A stretch of DNA of 19,369 nucleotides from Lachnospiraceae bacterium (lineage in GTDB: Bacteria; Bacillota_A; Clostridia; Lachnospirales; Lachnospiraceae), in contig VSNT01000078.1 in assembly GCA_009774465.1 (NCBI GenBank), positions 1-19,369 on the forward strand, in the 5' to 3' direction. Numbering within the stretch: position 1 is the first letter of the stretch; the number at the start of each line of letters is the position of its first letter. A model generated the notes under the pieces. The model made no database searches and was not told the DNA's origin. It saw only the letters and a list, made by a program, of their open reading frames with translations. Positions 7,649 to 14,214 of the stretch are shown here, piece by piece. A program made the translations under genes and the position numbers.

Positions 7649-8839
7649 TTATATTCTGCTTTTTAACACCTGTGCCGCTTCATCTTTAAAGCTCACCATC
7701 TCAGGCAGTTCCCCGTCTATTAACGGACGACACCATGTTACAAACTCATCTGAGATATCATTGCCTCTTTCATTAATATATTCTTCCGGCATTACCCTTT
7801 CATTTAACATTACTTCTTCTATCGGGATAAGAGGTGTTTCTATTTCATATTTTTCCCCTTCTTTACGCCGGATTCCTACCATTACACCAGTTTCACCTGC
7901 CACAGCCGCTTTTACAGCCTCCCGTCCCACCAAAATGGCCTCCTGTCTGTCCACTTTTGACTGGAGCGTCATGGAAGTCCTTCCGCAAAGCCCCGGCTTT
8001 TCGCTTCTCGCTTTGATTCCCAGCTTTTTAATAACAAGTTCTGCAAGGTAAGCGCTCACATCCCCATAGTAAACTGCTCTGTCCGTTTTAAAAATGGGTG
8101 GAACAATGGATTCTCCTTTTTCATTGCGCAGACCTTCACTGACAACTACCACAACACCGCCCAATTCATCATACAGCTTTTTCACGTCTTCAAGGAATTC
8201 CTCCTCACAGAAATTCCTTTCGGGAAGATAGATAAGGTGTGGTGCATCCCCGGGATTTTTCCTTGCCAGGGCAGAAGCAGCCGTAATCCATCCTGCATTT
8301 CTTCCCATAGCTTCTATCACACACACATGAATAGGCAGTGACTTTACATCTGCTCCAACTTCCTTTGTAACAGTGGCAATATACTTTGCCGCACTTGGAA
8401 ACCCTGGTGCATGGTCAATAATGGAAATATCATTGTCCATAGTTTTGGGGATGCCTACAACATAAATCCCCTCTCCGGCACAAACCCTGCTGACTTTTCC
8501 GCAGGTATCCATAGAACCGTTTCCCCCGTTAAACAAAACATATTTAATATTATTTTTCTTAAAAACAGAAACCATTGCCTCATATTGCTCCTGTTCAAGT
8601 GGAAACCTGGATGAACCAATGGCCGTTCCCGGCGTCTTAAGAAGAAGTTCGATTTTTTCATCAGGAAGTTCCCCCATATCCAGAAAATTCTCCGTCAGTA
8701 TCGCCTCCGAACCCCCTATGGCTCCGTAAATTTTTCCAATTTCAGGACACTCCTTCGCCTGTCTGATCACACCATACAAGGATGCATTTAAAACCGCGGT
8801 AGGTCCTCCGCCATGCACTACAAGTAAATTTCCCTCCAT
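7649..8839 (-). CDS. 6-phosphofructokinase, PPi-type clade with mixed donor-site residues
   Basis: Phosphorylates C1 of fructose-6-phosphate or a related ketose 6-phosphate, feeding the aldolase of the same operon. The 396-residue form is chosen because GAGGAG lies 8 nt before the ATG at 8839; a longer frame to 8881 adds 14 unlikely residues. Motifs are GGGPTAVLNAS (10-20), GGNGSMDT (105-112), PKTMDND with catalytic Asp135 (131-137), EAMGRNAGW (176-184) and HLIYLPE (201-207). Length and overall motifs are those of the PPi-dependent clade, and Lys132 is PPi-like. However, Gly108 occupies the position where PPi enzymes carry Asp and ATP enzymes carry Gly, so the donor is unclear. It is the first gene of the minus-strand operon, directly downstream of the divergent operator. 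Confidence 0.9.
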   Translation of the reverse strand: MEGNLLVVHGGGPTAVLNASLYGVIRQAKECPEIGKIYGAIGGSEAILTENFLDMGELPDEKIELLLKTPGTAIGSSRFPLEQEQYEAMVSVFKKNNIKYVLFNGGNGSMDTCGKVSRVCAGEGIYVVGIPKTMDNDISIIDHAPGFPSAAKYIATVTKEVGADVKSLPIHVCVIEAMGRNAGWITAASALARKNPGDAPHLIYLPERNFCEEEFLEDVKKLYDELGGVVVVVSEGLRNEKGESIVPPIFKTDRAVYYGDVSAYLAELVIKKLGIKARSEKPGLCGRTSMTLQSKVDRQEAILVGREAVKAAVAGETGVMVGIRRKEGEKYEIETPLIPIEEVMLNERVMPEEYINERGNDISDEFVTWCRPLIDGELPEMVSFKDEAAQVLKSRI

Positions 8840-8999
8840 TACCAGCGCTCCTCTCATCTGAACTTTAACCCTTATTATCATAGTAGCACACCCTATTTTT
8901 CTTTCCTATGCACCTCGCCAAAATATTTACCCAAACGTTTGCGTAAACTCTTTCCCTATGATAAAATAAATTGTATAAAATAGAAATGGAGGGGTAAGC
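8840..8999. promoter_or_regulatory. Divergent control region between sugar operon and lacI-type gene
   Basis: This 160-bp gap separates the minus-strand operon from the plus-strand regulator, so it must hold promoters for both. It contains the LacI-type operator described separately. Towards the regulator, AT-rich -10-like TATGAT (8957-8962) and TATAAA (8974-8979) are visible, but neither has a convincing -35. Towards the kinase, an extended -10-like TGC-TACTAT (8884-8892 on the minus strand) is the best candidate, also without a good -35. The individual promoter boxes are guesses; the regulatory role of the region is sound. Confidence 0.6.
8926..8947. promoter_or_regulatory. LacI-family operator, 22-bp palindrome
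   Basis: The core CAAACGTTTG (8932-8941) is a perfect palindrome. It extends to TTTAC on the left and GTAAA on the right with a single mismatched pair (C/C at arm position 6). A central CpG in an AAACGTTT core is typical of LacI-family operators. It lies between the divergent kinase and regulator genes, 53 bp before the regulator start, so autoregulation and control of the sugar operon are both expected. I found no second copy in the window. Confidence 0.75.
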
Positions 9000-10040
9000 G
9001 TGACAATTAAAGAAATTGCTTCCCTTGCCGGAGTATCCGCTTCCACAGTTTCAAGAGTGATCAATCATCCCGGCTCCAAAGCCGCCGGAAAAGAAGTGGA
9101 AAACAGAATCTGGCAGGTCATACGGGAAACAGGTTATATTCCCAATTCTTCAGCAAGAGATTTAAAACTTCGTAATTTCAACGCTGAAAATAACGATATT
9201 CCTAAAGCAATCGGATGTATTCTGGCACGTACCCACACCTCAGATCCTTTCTTTTCAAGAATAACGAGAGGGATTGAAAGGGAAGCCCTGCGAAGCGGCT
9301 ACATTGTAAAATATATTTATTCCTATCAGGATATTCAAAATCCCCAAATTCAGCAGACGATCCGGCAGACGAAAGTAAAAGGGGCAGCCATTTTAGGACG
9401 TCCTGATTCCAAAACCCGCTCCTTCTTAAAGGAAAATTACAGCAGAATTATTTACACCGGTCTTAATAATATTGAGTCCGAATTTGACCAGATTACATGT
9501 AATGCCTACCTTGCTTCCAAGACTGCCGTAAGTTACCTTGCAGAACTGGGACATGTACATATTGCCTACCTTGGAGAACGCAAAAATGAAATCCGCTACC
9601 GTGGCTACTGGGATGCCATTTCTCAGCTTGCCCTGCCTTTAAACAGAGAGCTTATTATTGATACGCCCCTTTGTGTTGAAGGCGGTTATAACGCAACCAA
9701 AAAACTTTTATCCTCAAAAAATAAAGTCACTGCTTTATTCTGCGCCAATGATTTGACTGCAATCGGCGCCATGAAAGCGGCCAGAGAATTTGGTCTTAAA
9801 ATCCCGGCAGAGCTTTCCGTTATAGGCATTGATGATATAGAAACCTGCCAATATACCACTCCAATGCTTACCACAATCCATATTCCAATGGAAGAGCTGG
9901 GTATTATGACAGCAAAGATACTGATTGACCGGATTGAAACCGGAAAACGGATCTCCATGAAAGTTGAGCTGCCTTTTCAATTAATCAAACGGGAAAGCTG
10001 CAGCGCTCCGCCGCCCCAAAAATCTTATACACAAATATAA
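9000..10040 (+). CDS. LacI-family transcriptional regulator
   Basis: The 346-residue protein has an N-terminal LacI helix-turn-helix (TIKEIASLAGVSASTVSRVI, residues 2-21), a hinge region around GYIPNSSARDLK (46-57), and a periplasmic-binding-like effector domain with the usual GIDDIE, TIHIP and MEELG segments near the end. The start is GTG at 9000, with GGAGGGG at 8988-8994 just upstream; there is no earlier in-frame start with a ribosome site. It is divergent from the amino-sugar operon and shares the palindromic operator at 8926-8947, so it is most likely that operon's repressor. The inducer is not evident; a phosphorylated or free amino sugar would fit. The aldose-epimerase gene follows 45 nt downstream and is probably co-transcribed. 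Confidence 0.93.
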   Translation: MTIKEIASLAGVSASTVSRVINHPGSKAAGKEVENRIWQVIRETGYIPNSSARDLKLRNFNAENNDIPKAIGCILARTHTSDPFFSRITRGIEREALRSGYIVKYIYSYQDIQNPQIQQTIRQTKVKGAAILGRPDSKTRSFLKENYSRIIYTGLNNIESEFDQITCNAYLASKTAVSYLAELGHVHIAYLGERKNEIRYRGYWDAISQLALPLNRELIIDTPLCVEGGYNATKKLLSSKNKVTALFCANDLTAIGAMKAAREFGLKIPAELSVIGIDDIETCQYTTPMLTTIHIPMEELGIMTAKILIDRIETGKRISMKVELPFQLIKRESCSAPPPQKSYTQI

Positions 10041-10085
10041 TGGGTGCAAACCCAAATATAATAAATAATAGAAAGGATGATTTTT

Positions 10086-10967
10086 ATGCTGCTTACGTTA
10101 AACGATCAAGGTTATACTGTCCAGATAGAGACAGTAGGGGCTGAATTAAAGTCCTACAAAAATGAAACTGGCAAAGAATTTATCTGGAATTCTGATCCTG
10201 CTTTCTGGCCCCGTTCTTCACCCCTTTTGTTTCCCACCATTGGAAACCTTCGAAACGGAAAAACATGGATAAATGGTACGGAATATGAAATACCCAAGCA
10301 TGGTTTTGCTAAAACCACTGATATGGAGTATACGAAGGAAGCAGACAATAAAGTTACTTTTTTCTTCCAAGATAATGAAGACACCTTAAAATGCTACCCC
10401 TTCCGCTTCCGTCTCAGTATGTCTTATGAGTTGAAAGGGCCCAAACTTCACATTACATATCTGGTGGAAAATAAAGATGACAAAGACATGTACTATCACC
10501 TTGGCGCTCATCCCGGATTTATGTGTCCCCTTAATGAGAATGAAAAGTTCTCAGACTATGTCTTAAAGTTTCCTTATAAAGAAACCTGTGACAGCCCTGT
10601 ATATGATTTGAAAAATCTGCAGTTTGATCCGGTAAATACCAGGCGTTTCCTGGATGATACCGACACCATACACCTGGAATACTCCCTGTTTGATATGGAC
10701 GCAATGGTATTTCCTTATATGAAATCCAAAAGCGTACAGCTTATCAATCCTTCTACCGGAAAAGGCGTACAGGTGGATTATCCTGATTTTGCCACTGTTG
10801 CTTTCTGGACTCCTTCCGATGTGGAAGCACCTTTCTTATGCGTAGAGCCCTGGAATGGTGCAGCAATCTTTGCAGATGAAGATGACAACTTTGTAAACAA
10901 GAGAGATATTCAAATGTTAAAAGAAGGAGAAAGCAAATCTTATCAGTTGGACATTCATATCCTGTAA
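10086..10967 (+). CDS. Aldose 1-epimerase family protein (LacX-like)
   Basis: Galactose-mutarotase-fold protein of 293 residues that would interconvert the alpha and beta anomers of a sugar entering the pathway. Typical points are TIGNLRNGK and PKHGFA with a histidine in the first half, LGAHPGF with the second conserved histidine, and CVEPWNG with the likely catalytic glutamate near the C-terminus. The first ATG (10077) overlaps the AAGGA ribosome site, so the ATG at 10086, 8 nt after it, is the better start; the protein then begins MLLTLNDQG. A small TGGGT/ACCCA hairpin (10041-10054) lies between it and the regulator. The likely role is support of the sugar pathway controlled by the adjacent regulator, though LacX-like proteins can act on sugar phosphates and the substrate is not shown. 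Confidence 0.88.
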   Translation: MLLTLNDQGYTVQIETVGAELKSYKNETGKEFIWNSDPAFWPRSSPLLFPTIGNLRNGKTWINGTEYEIPKHGFAKTTDMEYTKEADNKVTFFFQDNEDTLKCYPFRFRLSMSYELKGPKLHITYLVENKDDKDMYYHLGAHPGFMCPLNENEKFSDYVLKFPYKETCDSPVYDLKNLQFDPVNTRRFLDDTDTIHLEYSLFDMDAMVFPYMKSKSVQLINPSTGKGVQVDYPDFATVAFWTPSDVEAPFLCVEPWNGAAIFADEDDNFVNKRDIQMLKEGESKSYQLDIHIL

Positions 10968-10981
10968 ATTTAAATACTAAC

Positions 10982-11000
10982 GTATGCCCACCGGGCATAC
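10982..11000. other. Perfect 8-bp hairpin downstream of the aldose epimerase gene
   Basis: GTATGCCC, loop ACC, GGGCATAC. It lies 14 nt after the stop codon, without a T-run on either side. It probably backs up or protects the 3' end produced by the terminator next to it. Confidence 0.55.
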
Positions 11001-11002
11001 TG

Positions 11003-11048
11003 CAAAATGGGGCATTTCCTTATCCTGTGGAAAATGCCCCGCATTTTT
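11003..11048. terminator. Bidirectional rho-independent terminator between converging operons
   Basis: GGGGCATTTCC (11009-11019) pairs with GGAAAATGCCCC (11029-11040) with one bulged base. It is followed by ATTTTTGTTT on the plus strand and by ATTTTGC on the minus strand. It sits between the ends of the aldose epimerase (plus) and the PurF-like gene (minus) and can serve both. Confidence 0.85.
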
Positions 11049-11060
11049 GTTTCTGCTATT

Positions 11061-12467
11061 TCACTCTTTTCCGTCCCAGCAATAGGTACAGAGTTTACAT
11101 TTATCAATTCCCACCGACTCCATCATATCATCCAGCCTGTGGTACTTTAAGGATGTAAAATTAAGCTGCACGCCGATTCGTTTAATCATTTCCTGATATT
11201 CCGGCGTCTCCGGATTGGAGTATGCGCTTAAATTCACATTTTTCCCATCCCCTTCCATTTCCTTTATAATTCTTCTGGTAATCAAATCCATTTCCGAGGT
11301 GGAGCGGGAAAAGTTTAAGTATTTACATCCGTACAAAAGTGGAGGACAGGCAGGCCGGATATGAACCTCCTTTGCTCCGCTCTGGTATAAAAATTCCGTT
11401 GTCTCCCGAAGCTGGGTTCCCCGCACAATAGAATCATCAATAAGCAGAAGCTTTTTATCCTGAATCAGATCATGCACCGGTATCAGCTTCATCTTTGCTA
11501 TTAAATTCCGCTGGCTCTGTATGGTAGGCATAAAGGATCTGGGCCAGGTAGGCGTATATTTAATAAAGGGCCTTGAAAAAGGAACTCCTGATTCATTGGA
11601 ATAACCAATTGCATGGGCAATTCCCGAATCCGGCACCCCTGCCACATTATCAGGCTTGGCATCATCTCTCTTTGCAAGGAGCCTGCCGCAGTTGTAGCGC
11701 ATCTTTTCCACACTGATTCCTTCATAGGAAGAAGAGGGATAGCCATAATACACCCATAAAAAGGTACAAATCTTCATATCACTGCCGGGATTTGCCAGTG
11801 TCCGCACCTCTTCCGGCGTCACAATCACAATCTCTCCCGGTCCCAACTCCCGCTCTTCCACATAACCCAAATTCAAATAGGCAAAATTTTCAAAGGAAAT
11901 ACAGTATCCTTCCTCCTTTTTACCTACAGCAACAGGGGTTCTTCCCATTTTGTCTCTTGCCGCATAGATTCCCTTAGGGGTAAGCAATGCCAGCGTCATG
12001 GAACCATCAATCAGTTCCTGGGCATAACGGATGCCCTCAATTAAATTATCTTTTTGATTGATAATCGCCGCTACAAGCTCCGTTGCATTGATGTCGCCGC
12101 CGCTCATTTCCAGAAAGTGGGTATGCCCCAGGTTAAAGATCTCTTTTACGATCTCATCCATATTGTTGATCTTCCCCACTGTCATGATGGCATAGGTTCC
12201 ATGATGGGAGCGCACCAAAAGAGGCTGGGGCTCGTAATCGGAAATACAGCCGATTCCAAGGTTCCCTTTCATTTTATTTACATCTTTATCAAACTTGGTA
12301 CGAAAAGGTGCATTTTCAATATTGTGAATTGCCCGGTCAAATCCGCTTTCCTCATCATACACCGCCATTCCGGCTCTTCTTGTGCCTAAATGAGAATGAT
12401 AATCCGTACCAAAAAACAAATCAAACACACAATCTTTTTTTAAAGCTGCTCCAAAAAAACCGCCCAA
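11061..12467 (-). CDS. PurF-like amidophosphoribosyltransferase paralogue lacking the glutaminase site
   Basis: The 468-residue protein aligns over its whole length with PurF. The C-terminal phosphoribosyltransferase domain is intact: LIDDSIVRGT PRPP loop (342-351) and VPDSG (278-282). The four [4Fe-4S] cysteines of Firmicute PurF have counterparts at Cys234, Cys381, Cys457 and Cys460. The N-terminal Ntn glutaminase domain keeps the fold pattern but not the chemistry. The nucleophile Cys of CGVFG is Gly (MGGFFG), QHRGQES reads SHLGTRR, RYSTAG is lost (GCISDYE), and AHNGNLIN reads TVGKINN. It cannot be an ordinary glutamine-dependent enzyme; ammonia use, a different amine donor or a regulatory role are options. 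Start: TTG at 12467 with GGAGG 8 nt upstream; no in-frame ATG fits. It is the last gene of the purine string, 13 nt after purB. Confidence 0.87.
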   Translation of the reverse strand: MGGFFGAALKKDCVFDLFFGTDYHSHLGTRRAGMAVYDEESGFDRAIHNIENAPFRTKFDKDVNKMKGNLGIGCISDYEPQPLLVRSHHGTYAIMTVGKINNMDEIVKEIFNLGHTHFLEMSGGDINATELVAAIINQKDNLIEGIRYAQELIDGSMTLALLTPKGIYAARDKMGRTPVAVGKKEEGYCISFENFAYLNLGYVEERELGPGEIVIVTPEEVRTLANPGSDMKICTFLWVYYGYPSSSYEGISVEKMRYNCGRLLAKRDDAKPDNVAGVPDSGIAHAIGYSNESGVPFSRPFIKYTPTWPRSFMPTIQSQRNLIAKMKLIPVHDLIQDKKLLLIDDSIVRGTQLRETTEFLYQSGAKEVHIRPACPPLLYGCKYLNFSRSTSEMDLITRRIIKEMEGDGKNVNLSAYSNPETPEYQEMIKRIGVQLNFTSLKYHRLDDMMESVGIDKCKLCTYCWDGKE

Positions 12468-12480
12468 CAGTCACGCCTCC

Positions 12481-13932
12481 TTAAACATTAATCTCTGCTT
12501 TGATACCAAGAAGATCCCTATTTTCATCAAGAACAGGCTGCACTGCCTTTGTAAGGAAACTCTCTACCTGCTCTTTGGAGCGTCCCACATACCTTGAAGG
12601 TTCCATCGCTTTGCGCAGATCTTCCAAATTCATATGAAACGCCGGATCTGCCGCAATTAATTCAAGCAGATTATTTTCTTTTCCTTCCACCTTTACGTTC
12701 TTTCCTGCTTCCATAGACAGTTCTCTGATTTTCTCATGAAGCTCCTGCCTGTTTCCGCCCATCTTTACCGCATCCATCATAATATTTTCAGTGGCCATAA
12801 AGGGAAGTTCGCTCATCATGTGCTTTTCAATCACTTTAGGGTAAACCACCAGTCCGTCCACCACATTCAGACACAAATCCAAAATTCCGTCCACCGCAAG
12901 GAAGCCCTCCGGAATAGAAAGGCGCTTGTTAGCGGAATCATCCAGGGTTCTTTCAAACCACTGCGTGGCGGAAGTAATTGCCGGATTTAAAGCGTCAACC
13001 ATCACATACCTTGCCAGAGAAGCAATCCGCTCGCTTCTCATGGGATTTCTTTTATAAGCCATAGCGGAAGAACCAATCTGGCTCTTTTCAAAGGGCTCCT
13101 CCACTTCTTTTAAATGCTGCAGAAGCCTGATATCATTTGACATCTTGTGGGCACTGGCTGCAATGCCTGCAAGTACATTGGCCACTCTGGTGTCCACTTT
13201 ACGGGAATAGGTCTGCCCTGAAACCGGATAGCAGTCTTTAAATCCCATCTTTTCCGCAATCATGGGATCAATCTTATCGATGGTTTCCTGATCTCCGTTA
13301 AACAGCTCCAAAAAAGATGCCTGGGTGCCTGTGGTTCCCTTAGAGCCTAAAAGCTTCATGCCGGAAAGCACATGGTTAAGATCTTCCAAATCCAGCATAA
13401 ACTCCTGCATCCAAAGGGTTGCCCTCTTTCCCACCGTGGTAGGCTGGGCAGGCTGAAAATGGGTAAATGCAAGGGTAGGCTGAGATTTATATTTATCTGC
13501 AAAAGCCGCCAGTTCAAAAAGTACATTAACCAGCTTTTTTTTCACCAGCAAAAGTGCTTTGGTCATCACAATAATATCCGTATTATCTCCCACGTAGCAG
13601 CTGGTTGCTCCAAGGTGAATAATGCCTGCAGCCTTCGGACACTGCTGCCCATAAGCATACACATGACTCATCACATCATGACGCACTTCCTTTTCCCTTG
13701 CCTTTGCCACCTCATAATTGATATCTTCCGCATGTGCCTTAAGCTCATCAATCTGCTCTTTTGTGATCACCGGCTTTCCATTCTGGGAAAGACCAAGCTC
13801 CATTTCCGTTTCAGCTAACGCAATCCAAAGCTTTCTCCAGGTTCGAAACTTCATATCAGGCGAAAAAATATACTGCATTTCCCTGCTGGCATACCGCTCT
13901 GATAAGGGGCTGACATATTTATCCGTACTCAT
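12481..13932 (-). CDS. purB: Adenylosuccinate lyase (PurB)
   Basis: Catalyses two fumarate-releasing steps in purine synthesis: SAICAR to AICAR and adenylosuccinate to AMP. The 483-residue, eukaryote-like length class is seen in many Clostridia. Fumarase/aspartase-superfamily regions are in order: RHDVMSH (84-90), HLGATS (106-111), THFQPAQPTT (157-166) and the signature loop GSSAMAYKRNPMRSE (287-301). The ATG at 13932 has GGAG about 9 nt upstream. It is separated from purF by 271 nt holding a palindromic element with a plausible purB-directed promoter, and is followed by the PurF-like paralogue. No anomaly seen in the protein itself. Confidence 0.97.
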   Translation of the reverse strand: MSTDKYVSPLSERYASREMQYIFSPDMKFRTWRKLWIALAETEMELGLSQNGKPVITKEQIDELKAHAEDINYEVAKAREKEVRHDVMSHVYAYGQQCPKAAGIIHLGATSCYVGDNTDIIVMTKALLLVKKKLVNVLFELAAFADKYKSQPTLAFTHFQPAQPTTVGKRATLWMQEFMLDLEDLNHVLSGMKLLGSKGTTGTQASFLELFNGDQETIDKIDPMIAEKMGFKDCYPVSGQTYSRKVDTRVANVLAGIAASAHKMSNDIRLLQHLKEVEEPFEKSQIGSSAMAYKRNPMRSERIASLARYVMVDALNPAITSATQWFERTLDDSANKRLSIPEGFLAVDGILDLCLNVVDGLVVYPKVIEKHMMSELPFMATENIMMDAVKMGGNRQELHEKIRELSMEAGKNVKVEGKENNLLELIAADPAFHMNLEDLRKAMEPSRYVGRSKEQVESFLTKAVQPVLDENRDLLGIKAEINV

Positions 13933-13968
13933 TTATAAATCTCCTTATTTACCTTATTTTTATTAATG

Positions 13969-14156
13969 CAGATAATAAAGTAGTGGGAATATTCAGACAA
14001 TATTTCTGTTCAAATCCTGTTGCACCGGGCATTCCGTCAAGCCAAGTAGGGCAGAAGTCAGTCGGGAAATGTCCCTCCTGCCTTCTATTGTCTTGCCTTC
14101 ATGGTGCATAAGGCTTTTCACAGAAATATTGTCTGAATATTCATTTACTTTATCTG
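13969..14156. repeat. 188-bp palindromic MITE-like element between purF and purB
   Basis: The inner arms are perfect 22-bp inverted repeats, 13987-14008 and 14121-14142 (core CAGACAATATTTCTG and its complement). Outside these the match continues, with small indels, through ATAAAGTA (13975-13982 versus 14146-14153) to CAGATA/TATCTG at the ends, giving arms of about 36-40 bp. The 112-bp middle contains a shorter hairpin built on GGCAG/CTGCC and GGGA/TCCC, so the whole unit can fold as one long stem. No transposase and no clear target duplication are visible. Long terminal inverted repeats around a short, non-protein-like core suggest a miniature transposable element or a related intergenic repeat. 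With the space up to purF it accounts for the only long gene-free stretch of the purine operon. Confidence 0.75.
13972..14000 (-). promoter_or_regulatory. Outward promoter in the palindromic element, facing purB
   Basis: On the minus strand TTGTCT (13995-14000) and TATTAT (13972-13977) are separated by exactly 17 bp, matching 4/6 and 5/6 of the sigma-A consensus. The -35 lies inside the perfect inverted repeat and the -10 near the element's end. Transcription would begin about 30 nt before the purB start codon. The other arm gives a weaker mirror image (TTGTCT, 16 bp, TATCTG) facing away. Confidence 0.5.
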
Positions 14157-14214
14157 TTTCACGATTAACTATGCCACACTTTTTTAATGACATCAACTGA
14201 TTGCTATGTATCAT
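13993..14214 (-). CDS. Possible small ORF spanning the palindromic element (73 aa, doubtful)
   Basis: An open frame of 73 codons begins 11 nt inside the end of purF (ATGATACATAGC), with GGAG only 3 nt before it, and ends at a TGA inside the left inverted repeat. The product contains an RRDISRLTSALLGLTECPVQ stretch and matches no family I recognise. Because most of it is read through a palindromic repeat, it is more likely a by-product of that element than a real gene. Translational coupling to purF is possible in principle. Confidence 0.2.
   Translation of the reverse strand: MIHSNQLMSLKKCGIVNRETDKVNEYSDNISVKSLMHHEGKTIEGRRDISRLTSALLGLTECPVQQDLNRNIV

Noticed and set aside
1..8839. Sulfoglycolysis (sulfoquinovose) operon
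   Set aside because: A TauE-like permease, an aldose epimerase, a kinase and an aldolase would fit, but no sulfoquinovosidase, YihS-type isomerase or sulfolactaldehyde dehydrogenase/reductase is present, and NagA/NagB point to amino sugars. Kept only as a speculative alternative.
8839..8881. Upstream ATG start for the phosphofructokinase
   Set aside because: It adds 14 residues without homology and has no ribosome site, whereas GAGGAG lies 8 nt before the ATG at 8839.
10982..11000. Perfect hairpin as a stand-alone terminator
   Set aside because: There is no T-run on either strand; the adjacent structure at 11003-11048 has the T-runs and is the better terminator.
11061..12467. PurF-like gene as a pseudogene
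   Set aside because: The frame is open over its full length, the PRPP loop and all Fe-S cysteines are intact, and the ribosome site and operon spacing are good. Only the glutaminase residues are lost.
13993..14214. Transposase fragment inside the palindromic element
   Set aside because: The 73-residue product shows no DDE, HUH or serine-recombinase motif, and the frame is largely read through inverted repeats.
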